Shown here piece by piece: positions 1-5,044 of a stretch of DNA of 6,361 nucleotides. The DNA comes from QQUD01 sp039029915 (GTDB taxonomy: Bacteria; Chloroflexota; Anaerolineae; Promineifilales; Promineifilaceae), in the NCBI GenBank assembly GCA_039029915.1, contig JBCCFD010000454.1, forward strand, positions 1 through 6,361, read 5' to 3'. A program made the translations under genes and the position numbers. Under the pieces are notes generated by a model. That model ran no database searches, was not told where the DNA came from, and saw nothing but the letters and a program-made list of their open reading frames with translations. Position 1 is the first letter of the stretch. Every line of letters starts with the position of its first letter.

Positions 1-486
1 AAAAACCTCAAACTGCTCACCGCTAAAATAATCTGCTAGCGTTAAGTTTTGGCCTTCATAAGCCAATAGCTCATAAGCCCCCGATGGTGGGGCGTCTTGC
101 CAGCCATCAATCACCTTTTGCTGAGCGGATGAAAGATTTTCCCGTTCTTCTACCACGTAGAGGTCTATTAGACGCTTTGCGTCCTCTCCCTCAGGCTGAT
201 AATCAAAAACAAACCAGTCAAAAAAACGGAGCGCCTCATCCTGACTCATCTCTTCAGCGTTTTCTAACTCGTAGAGATTGTCCCAATAATAGGGTAGCGC
301 CTTAGCAAAATCTTCTGCAAACTGATCGTCACGGGCAAACTTGAGCAAATCGCGCCGCACAAAACTCACTGCGTCACTAATAGCGCGCTTTTCCTGCTCA
401 GCCGCCTGGTCTTTTTTCATACAGCACAGCTTGTACTTTATCCCGCTACCGCAGTAGCAGGGTTGATTTCGTCCTTGTCTTTTCAT
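1..486 (-). CDS. SEC-C motif protein, C-terminus cut by window edge
   Basis: An open minus-strand frame starts at ATG 486 and runs without a stop to base 1, giving 162 visible residues. It was found by direct translation. The N-terminus carries a canonical SEC-C metal-binding motif, NQPCYCGSGIKYKLCC (about residues 7-22), with all four metal ligands (Cys10, Cys12, Cys21, Cys22). SEC-C modules bind zinc and are known from the SecA tail and from many otherwise uncharacterised bacterial proteins. The rest is acidic and aromatic-rich, probably helical, with no catalytic motif I recognise. A GAGGA ribosome-binding site at 492-496 lies 5 nt before the ATG. The gene follows the HAD hydrolase by 25 bp on the same strand with no terminator between, so co-transcription is likely. 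The function is unknown. The SEC-C call is secure; any role beyond metal binding is not. Confidence 0.88.
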   Translation of the reverse strand, partial: MKRQGRNQPCYCGSGIKYKLCCMKKDQAAEQEKRAISDAVSFVRRDLLKFARDDQFAEDFAKALPYYWDNLYELENAEEMSQDEALRFFDWFVFDYQPEGEDAKRLIDLYVVEERENLSSAQQKVIDGWQDAPPSGAYELLAYEGQNLTLADYFSGEQFEVF

Positions 487-511
487 GGAAATCCTCTGTT
501 TTTGTTTGCGC

Positions 512-1270
512 TTAGCCCTCGCTTAATGTCTTTAAAATGGGTAAAAGCTCACTTAGCTTTGTAATCGTGAAGTCTGGGACAACCCCTTCTAAATCGTAGT
601 TCAAATGGGGAGGATCAATCATGACGCTAGTCATGCCCAGTTCGTTGGCACCGATAATATCATTTCCCGGCCTATCCCCTACAAAAACTGCCTCGTGAGG
701 CGCAATATTTAAGAGTGATAACGCTCGATTATAAATGGCTGGATGCGGTTTCATAAACCCTGTATCCCCAGAGGTGACTCGGGCATCAAAGTAACGCAGC
801 AGATCATAGGCTTCTAGCTCAACGTCACGCATCCACATCGGGTGCATGGAATTGGTTACAAGACCAATTTTGTAGCCATTTTCCTGAAGAAAAGTAAGCA
901 CATCGTGCGTGTCGTCATAGGGCGTAATGCCCGGCACGGGTGTCCAATCACAGGCCACCAGCACATCATGTAGATTTATTTTAGACGTGTCAAGATTGGC
1001 AGCTGCCAATGTTTGGGTAATGACTTGTCCAAAATTCACCCCGGCCCAAACCTTTTTTGCTTCCCGCCAACTGCGAACCACAATTTCACGATAATGTCCA
1101 AAGAACTGCTCACCGTCTGGGACCGGATGACCTTGCGCTGCTAAAAAAGCGCGTATATTCAAGATATGCTTCCGGGTAACGTCCTCATAGCTGACCGTTC
1201 TCTTGGACCAGTCAATGAGCGTATCGTCTAAATCAAATAAGACAGCTTTGATGGGGGTTGAGGTTGACAC
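512..1270 (-). CDS. HAD-superfamily (subfamily IA-like) phosphatase/hydrolase
   Basis: A predicted cytosolic haloacid-dehalogenase-fold hydrolase of about 252 aa. Numbered from the GTG start, all four motifs are present: motif I DLDDT with nucleophile Asp13 and acid/base Asp15, motif II LVTNS (Thr139), motif III Lys174 in KPHP, and motif IV GDRPGND (Asp199, Asp204). The roughly 90-residue helical insert after motif I is a C1 cap, as in phosphoglycolate phosphatase, haloacid dehalogenase and YjjG-type enzymes, so a small phosphorylated metabolite is the likely substrate; which one cannot be read from sequence. I chose GTG 1270 because GGAG sits 6 nt upstream and the catalytic DxD follows at the usual distance. 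The longer frame from ATG 1372 adds 34 residues unlike the family and begins inside a terminator hairpin. The SEC-C gene follows 25 bp downstream. Fold assignment is very secure; the start is likely. Confidence 0.9.
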   Translation of the reverse strand: MSTSTPIKAVLFDLDDTLIDWSKRTVSYEDVTRKHILNIRAFLAAQGHPVPDGEQFFGHYREIVVRSWREAKKVWAGVNFGQVITQTLAAANLDTSKINLHDVLVACDWTPVPGITPYDDTHDVLTFLQENGYKIGLVTNSMHPMWMRDVELEAYDLLRYFDARVTSGDTGFMKPHPAIYNRALSLLNIAPHEAVFVGDRPGNDIIGANELGMTSVMIDPPHLNYDLEGVVPDFTITKLSELLPILKTLSEG

Positions 1271-1276
1271 AGCTTT

Positions 1277-1280
1277 CTCC
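1277..1280 (-). promoter_or_regulatory. Ribosome-binding site deciding the HAD start
   Basis: Minus-strand GGAG is followed by six bases (AAAGCT) and then GTG at 1270. The alternative ATG at 1372 lies inside the 3-prime side of the upstream terminator structure, so this site supports the shorter protein. Confidence 0.6.
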
Positions 1281-1301
1281 AAATTCAAAAGATTTTGCAG
1301 A

Positions 1302-1307
1302 AGTATA
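1302..1307 (-). promoter_or_regulatory. Possible -10 box for the HAD/SEC-C operon
   Basis: TATACT on the minus strand matches the sigma70 -10 consensus at five of six positions. It lies just past the T-tract of the upstream terminator and about 32 bases before the GTG start of the HAD gene. No good -35 box is found at the usual spacing, so this is a weak call based mainly on position. Confidence 0.3.
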
Positions 1308-1317
1308 GCGTAGTTGC

Positions 1318-1382
1318 AAAAATAAACCTCAGAAGATTGTTGAATACGCGTTTGATAAGCCGCTAGTATCAATCTTCTAAGG
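1318..1382 (-). terminator. Intrinsic terminator after the DUF368/PopT gene
   Basis: On the minus strand, CCTTAGAAGATTG (1382-1370) pairs with CAATCTTCTGAGG (1339-1327) over 13 bp with one G-U pair. The helix continues through ATAC/GTAT and GCG/CGC, separated by small bulges. The stem is followed at once by TTTATTTTT (1326-1318). This is the standard layout of a rho-independent terminator, about 28 bases after the DUF368 stop codon. It separates that gene from the HAD/SEC-C pair, or could act as a partial attenuator between them. Confidence 0.72.
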
Positions 1383-1409
1383 CTGTGTCTAAATGGATTC
1401 CATAATTAT

Positions 1410-2399
1410 TTATTCGGTTTGACCCGCCATTCGGTCAATTAATAGAATGGCACCAAACCCAATGATGGTTAAGACAAGAGCGATACCAAATTCAGTGACC
1501 CCTGCCGTTGAGCCGAAGTTGGGAAGCTGATTTAGCTGTTCGGTAACGATTTTGTGTCCTTCGCTATCTAGAATGAAGTTGCCAGCTGCATCTTGCAGGT
1601 AGGCAATATCAAGCTTCCAGGGCCAAATTTTGCGCAAGCTGCCCACCATTAATCCGGTGAGTAGCGCAATAGTGTAGTCGTGGTGCTGTTTGAAAAAATA
1701 GCCAATCACCTGCGCAAATGTGACTAGGCCAATCACAGCACCTAAACCGATAATGGCGATGCTGACAATGTCTCGATCGTTGATAGCCCCTAAAACAAAT
1801 TGATATTTTCCCAAAAGTACCAAGATAAATGAGCCGGAGATGCCGGGCAAAATCATGGCGCAGATAGCAAGCGCTCCGCTGAGAAAAAGGAACCACCAAG
1901 CATTTGGGGTTTGTAGTGGCACCTGACCGACAAGAATGTAGGCACCAACAGTTCCCACGGCAAGAATGATCCACAGCGGCGGTGTCCAGCTTTTGATTCG
2001 TCTGCTGACTGAGTAGACTGAGGCCACAACTAAGCCAAAGAAGAAGGACCATAAATAAACAGGTTGGTTGATCAGCAGCCATTCAAGACCGCTGGAGAGG
2101 GTTAGAACGGCGATGCCAATACCCGTCACTAAAGCGAGCAGAAATTGCCAATTCACAATTTGAAAAATGTCTTTGATTCGGAAGCGAATCACGGCTTGGA
2201 TAAACTCGGATTGGCCAACGGCACGAATAGAATCAATGAGCTCTTCGTAGATACCAAGAATGAAGGCCATCGTGCCGCCTGAAACACCAGGGACGATATC
2301 TGAGGCGCCCATGCAGATGCCTTTAAGAACAAGGATAATGTAATCTTGTATGGACCGGTCTTTGTTGGAAACGGCCGTGTTTGTGTCGGTTGCTTGCAT
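1410..2399 (-). CDS. popT: DUF368 / PopT-like polyprenyl-phosphate translocase
   Basis: A polytopic inner-membrane protein of 329 aa, a normal length for DUF368. The family (PopT) was shown to help return undecaprenyl phosphate, the lipid carrier for peptidoglycan and other envelope glycans, to the cytoplasmic face. Two diagnostic half-repeat motifs are present: GASDIVPGVSGGTMA at 31-45, followed by GIYEEL, and the related ILPGISGS at about 183-190, followed by LVLLGKY. Hydrophobic spans fall near 85-105, 113-132, 141-160, 167-185, 208-236 and 303-322, with shorter re-entrant-like stretches at the two motifs. A hydrophilic loop at about 262-300 precedes the last span. ATG 2399 has GGAG 8 nt upstream (2408-2411). 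The gene has its own promoter and a terminator after it, so it is probably monocistronic. The family is very secure; the transport role comes from characterised homologues. Confidence 0.93.
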   Translation of the reverse strand: MQATDTNTAVSNKDRSIQDYIILVLKGICMGASDIVPGVSGGTMAFILGIYEELIDSIRAVGQSEFIQAVIRFRIKDIFQIVNWQFLLALVTGIGIAVLTLSSGLEWLLINQPVYLWSFFFGLVVASVYSVSRRIKSWTPPLWIILAVGTVGAYILVGQVPLQTPNAWWFLFLSGALAICAMILPGISGSFILVLLGKYQFVLGAINDRDIVSIAIIGLGAVIGLVTFAQVIGYFFKQHHDYTIALLTGLMVGSLRKIWPWKLDIAYLQDAAGNFILDSEGHKIVTEQLNQLPNFGSTAGVTEFGIALVLTIIGFGAILLIDRMAGQTE

Positions 2400-2429
2400 A
2401 AAATGCTCTCCAAAACTTTAAAGGTAGAG

Positions 2430-2458
2430 AATATGACTTTGTTACCAAAGTTTGCCAA
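2430..2458 (-). promoter_or_regulatory. Promoter of the DUF368/PopT gene
   Basis: Minus-strand TTGGCA (2458-2453) and CATATT (2435-2430) are separated by exactly 17 bp, giving five-of-six and four-of-six matches to sigma70 boxes. The predicted start is near 2423, leaving a leader of about 24 nt that contains the GGAG ribosome-binding site. Confidence 0.5.
2436..2451 (-). promoter_or_regulatory. Palindrome in the popT promoter spacer, possible operator
   Basis: ACTTTG and CAAAGT are perfect 6-bp inverted arms around a 4-bp centre. The element fills almost the whole spacer between the -35 and -10 boxes and abuts the -10. A dimeric regulator bound here would block RNA polymerase. No regulator is encoded in the window. 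Confidence 0.4.
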
Positions 2459-2774
2459 TACCCCTTCTCTATCAAATAGGATCAAACAAAAGCGTTCATT
2501 TCATATTTAGGGTAATAGATAGGCTGATTGTAAAAAATCCAAACAAATTAAGCGCAAAAAACGCGTGTAAAAGTTAGAATCTTTCTGGGGATATATTCCC
2601 ACAAACCGAAAGATTATAGCACTCTGGGTTTAACGGTCAATCAGAATTGACGCTTTTTCCATTGAACTGCCATACCCTTAAAAGCTATCTATCAATGTCT
2701 GCCAATAGCAATATCGGAGGCCAGAAGCTAGTTATTCTTCATAATTTGTTTGGTCGATTGGGAAAATGGCCTAG
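2459..2774. other. Gene-free intergenic stretch
   Basis: I find no credible coding region here on either strand. The only frame of note is a plus-strand TTG-started one (2647-2853), which runs through the terminator hairpin and has no ribosome-binding site. The stretch is AT-rich and contains the bulged stem-loop at 2578-2615, listed separately. It has no tRNA or rRNA signature that I can see. Confidence 0.5.
2578..2615 (+). other. Bulged stem-loop of unknown function
   Basis: AATCTTTC (2578-2585) and GAAAGATT (2608-2615) are perfect 8-bp inverted arms. Stacked directly inside is a second helix, TGGGGA (2586-2591) with TTCCCA (2596-2601), closing a TATA tetraloop; the only asymmetry is a 6-base bulge, CAAACC (2602-2607). 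The inner helix has a G-U pair when read as plus-strand RNA but an A-C mismatch on the minus strand, which favours plus-strand transcription if it acts as RNA. No T-tract follows, so it is not an intrinsic terminator. It could be an operator, part of a small RNA, or chance. Confidence 0.4.
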
Positions 2775-2813
2775 AAAAGAGGAGAGCCTCAGGGGAGGGG
2801 GACCTGAGGCTCT
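2775..2813 (-). terminator. Probable intrinsic terminator of the PRC-barrel gene
   Basis: A perfect 11-bp inverted repeat, AGAGCCTCAGG (2783-2793) and CCTGAGGCTCT (2803-2813), closes a 9-base purine loop (pyrimidine, TCCCCCTCC, on the minus strand). Read on the minus strand, the stem is followed by CCTCTTTT (2782-2775), a modest U-tract. It lies about 107 bases after the stop of the PRC-barrel gene. On the plus strand only A-rich sequence follows, so it would not terminate in that direction. Confidence 0.6.
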
Positions 2814-2919
2814 AGAAAAGGAGAAAAAGTTGTGTGTCCTTGCGTGCTTTTAATATAGGTTAGATCAAGCAGATTGTATATAGGGCTTAAGTCCTAGTAA
2901 AAAAGTCATGGCGGGTAAA

Positions 2920-3459
2920 TTATTCCTCAACAGGAGGTGTTTGAGTGACTTCAGGGGAAGGTGATCCCATCTCTGCCTTTGTCAAATCAATCGTAATGAC
3001 ACCATCAACACTGCCAGCGTCAATCAGCGTTGAGCGCTCTACCAGCCCCTTTTCAGCGATAGGGCCTTCCACCTCAACTTTAGAAAGGGCTAGACCGGTA
3101 ATGTTTCCTTCTTCACCTATGATAATGTCCCCAACCGTACCAATTTTTGTGCCGCCGGGCGTATCGATGGGACGCCCTTTAAGCTTGCTAAGCCGAACCC
3201 ACTGTTCAGACTCAGTCAGTTCGGTTGAATCTTTGATGACTTCCGCATTTTTAACAAGGACAGCATCAATACCAAAGACCACCACACTTTCACGAGGAAT
3301 AAGCATCGATTTACGTCGAATCAGACCTTCGCTCCCGACATAAATGCCTGTCAACATGCGCAAGTCGTCGTCCAAAAAGAGATCCTTCACTTGTCCAATT
3401 TGCCGACCATCAGAAATGCTGATAATCAATTTTTTATTAAAATCTTTTCCGTATCTCAT
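2920..3459 (-). CDS. Double PRC-barrel domain protein
   Basis: A predicted soluble cytoplasmic protein of 179 aa without signal peptide or membrane span. It contains two PRC-barrel units, small beta-barrels known from the photosynthetic reaction-centre H subunit, RimM and many stand-alone bacterial proteins. Unit one covers about residues 4-75, with the typical turn GRQIGQVKDLFLDDD (19-33). Unit two covers about 87-160, with GTKIGTVGDIIIGEEGNITG matching the same pattern. The C-terminal 20 residues are a Pro/Glu/Thr-rich tail, probably disordered. PRC-barrels generally mediate protein-protein contacts, so a scaffold or regulatory role is likely; the partner is unknown. The start at ATG 3459 is supported by AGGAG 7 nt upstream (3467-3471). 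The gene stands alone, with its own promoter and terminator, and is divergent from the EAD/nSTAND1 cassette. Confidence 0.85.
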   Translation of the reverse strand: MRYGKDFNKKLIISISDGRQIGQVKDLFLDDDLRMLTGIYVGSEGLIRRKSMLIPRESVVVFGIDAVLVKNAEVIKDSTELTESEQWVRLSKLKGRPIDTPGGTKIGTVGDIIIGEEGNITGLALSKVEVEGPIAEKGLVERSTLIDAGSVDGVITIDLTKAEMGSPSPEVTQTPPVEE

Positions 3460-3554
3460 TTTTCTACTCCTGTTGATTGTTCTCGGGTTTTTTGATGCTT
3501 TGTGTCCGGTAGGAATTGGGTGAGTTGTGACCGAATTTGCTAAGAAATGGGTAA

Positions 3555-3563
3555 ATTATACCA
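3555..3563 (-). promoter_or_regulatory. Extended -10 promoter of the PRC-barrel gene
   Basis: Minus-strand TGGTATAAT gives a perfect TATAAT (3560-3555) preceded by the TGn extension. The -35 region is poor, as is common for extended -10 promoters. The predicted start is near 3548, giving a leader of about 90 nt with the AGGAG site close to the ATG. Confidence 0.5.
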
Positions 3564-3606
3564 ATATTTTTGGGCTGTAGATGAATAAGAGGTACTTATG
3601 ATTATG

Positions 3607-3635
3607 TTTACAAAAAAAACGGTGTGACATATAAT
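3607..3635 (+). promoter_or_regulatory. Promoter of the EAD/nSTAND1 cassette
   Basis: TTTACA (3607-3612) and a perfect TATAAT (3630-3635) are separated by 17 bp, close to the ideal sigma70 arrangement. The predicted start is near 3642, about 89 nt before the ATG at 3731. It is divergent from the PRC-barrel promoter. Confidence 0.65.
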
Positions 3636-3641
3636 CTGACT

Positions 3642-3663
3642 GGTCAATGACCTTAGTAACTAA
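3642..3663 (+). promoter_or_regulatory. Two abutting palindromes at the cassette transcription start
   Basis: GGTCAATGACC (3642-3652) is followed without gap by TTAGTAACTAA (3653-3663). Each is an odd palindrome with perfect 5-bp arms and a central A, and the centres (3647, 3658) are 11 bp apart, about one helical turn. They begin at the predicted +1 of the TTTACA/TATAAT promoter, where a bound dimer or dimer pair would repress transcription. The regulator is unknown. Confidence 0.45.
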
Positions 3664-3730
3664 CTATTTTCTCCTGTGTCGCAAATTTGGTGGTTGGAAA
3701 ACTAATAATTAATTCGCATAAAAAACCAGT

Positions 3731-5044
3731 ATGCCTGATCCGATTAGCAGTTCGCAAAATCCAATGATTGATCCGAAGAAGTTGCATCGAGCTATTGTTG
3801 ACTCTTTTGATATGAATGGGTTGCGAGAGCTGTGCTTCAAAGCGGATTTTGATTTTGATAATTTACGAGAAGGCGGAAAAAGCGATAAGGTGCTCCACCT
3901 AGTTCAGATATTTGAAGATAGGCAGCGTCTTATCCAATTGGCCGAAACGCTTCGTGAGTTGCGCCCCCATTTTTCTATCCAAATGTTGTCTCTGTCAGAA
4001 GAGGAGCGCAAGCGACGAGCCTCCGCGAACTTATTATCCACGGACAGGGGTGAGGACCAACGCTCAAAGACTTTTATTGCGGGCAAGAGCTTCACGGCCC
4101 TTATTCGGTTGCTAAGTAAGGAAGAGGTTAGAACGGCCGTTGTTTCCTTCCAAACTGATTTCGAGGCTGCCTCCCGCCAAATCGATTTGCTAAATGACCA
4201 AAAAGAACTGCACGATCTCTTCCAGGGCCTTGAAGATTGTTATTACCTGATTGACAATGACCAAAAGAAACTTCCAGCTGATGAAGATGCCTGGATAAAT
4301 ATTGAAATCAATGAACCTGAGCTACAGGGTAAAATCAGCGACCTGCTGACCGTGTCAGAGAGGGAAACGTTTGCCGTTGACGAAAATCGCTGGGTACAGC
4401 ATTTAAGCAAAGCAAAAGGGCACATTCGCGTTGGCATGGAAGATTTTAACCACGAGCAGCTTAAGCTTGGAACTCGGCTCATTTTCAGAACCTTAAACCG
4501 ACAGCCCTCCCGAATTAATGCGCAGCTGGTTTCAGTTGCTTCGTCCTTACGGCTCGATACGCTTGAGGCGGCCATGCAAACGATTGCTGAAAATTTGACG
4601 GATAGCAATATTGAGCTTGAGGTGGTTGAAGAAATTCAACACGGTGTCGAGGCTTTGGCTGGCTTAGATAATCGGTTGTCGTCGTTGGTACGTGAGCACA
4701 ATGCGTGGCAGGAGCTAGATGATGAGGTGCGCCGCATTGGTACCACTGGTTTAGATCTATTAGAAGATCTACAGGATGCTTGGCTGGATTTAGAGCCGAT
4801 GTCCCGTGATATTTTAGGAGAAAACACGCAGACATGGGCTGAAGAGTTTTCAAAAGTGCTTGTCAATCTGCAAGAATCGCTGGACGCTAATTCTCCTATG
4901 AAGGTGCGGCGGTTTTTTGTTCGCTTTCGCTCACAGTTGGGGCGACGGTTTAGACAGGTGGACGTGGCCCTCTTATCCTTGTGTAAAGATTTACAGCGCG
5001 TTGGTGAATCTTTAGATTTATTGTTGAGGCAATTTAATAAATGA
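3731..5044 (+). CDS. EAD-type adaptor protein with long helical body
   Basis: A predicted soluble 437-aa protein. Residues about 12-80 look like an effector-associated domain (EAD), a small helical, death-fold-like adaptor found in bacterial conflict systems: MIDPKKLHRAIVDSF, then LRELCF (31-36), FDNLREGGKSDK (42-53), and a helix ending at LRELRPH. I am not sure which numbered EAD family it is. EADs are thought to pair with matching EADs on effector proteins. Residues about 118-177 form a second segment with a family-like pattern (FEAASRQIDLL, ELHDLFQGLEDCYYLI). The remainder to 437 is charged, amphipathic helix or coiled coil ending in an Arg-rich bundle (391-437). There is no enzyme motif, signal peptide or membrane span. 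The ribosome-binding site is weak; M12 (3764) is an alternative start. The stop overlaps the nSTAND1 start by ATGA, implying coupled translation and a shared complex. Confidence 0.75.
   Translation: MPDPISSSQNPMIDPKKLHRAIVDSFDMNGLRELCFKADFDFDNLREGGKSDKVLHLVQIFEDRQRLIQLAETLRELRPHFSIQMLSLSEEERKRRASANLLSTDRGEDQRSKTFIAGKSFTALIRLLSKEEVRTAVVSFQTDFEAASRQIDLLNDQKELHDLFQGLEDCYYLIDNDQKKLPADEDAWINIEINEPELQGKISDLLTVSERETFAVDENRWVQHLSKAKGHIRVGMEDFNHEQLKLGTRLIFRTLNRQPSRINAQLVSVASSLRLDTLEAAMQTIAENLTDSNIELEVVEEIQHGVEALAGLDNRLSSLVREHNAWQELDDEVRRIGTTGLDLLEDLQDAWLDLEPMSRDILGENTQTWAEEFSKVLVNLQESLDANSPMKVRRFFVRFRSQLGRRFRQVDVALLSLCKDLQRVGESLDLLLRQFNK

Noticed and set aside
84..305. Plus-strand 73-aa frame at the left end
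   Set aside because: It is antisense to the SEC-C protein, whose motif is unmistakable.
1609..2082. 157-aa minus-strand frame inside the DUF368 gene
   Set aside because: It overlaps in another frame a gene with strong family motifs; its Cys/Arg-rich composition is typical of a shadow frame.
2647..2853. Plus-strand 68-aa frame starting at TTG in the intergenic region
   Set aside because: It has no ribosome-binding site, no recognisable family and low complexity, and it reads straight through the terminator hairpin at 2783-2813.
2881..2896. Small palindrome GGGCTTAAGTCC as a terminator for the PRC-barrel gene
   Set aside because: A short stem with wobble pairs and no following T-tract on the minus strand; the hairpin at 2783-2813 is far better.
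2945..3343. 132-aa plus-strand frame opposite the PRC-barrel gene
   Set aside because: It is Ser/Thr/Pro-rich, as antisense shadows of acidic genes often are; the minus strand has a clear PRC-barrel protein with an SD site.
4752..4771. Inverted repeat TAGATC/GATCTA inside the EAD gene
   Set aside because: Only 6-bp arms within coding sequence for Leu-Asp-Leu-Leu-Glu-Asp-Leu; expected by chance and explained by the repeated codons.
4243..4866. Several overlapping minus-strand frames opposite the EAD gene
   Set aside because: They have no start signals or family patterns, and the plus-strand frame is continuous, promoter-linked and coupled to nSTAND1.
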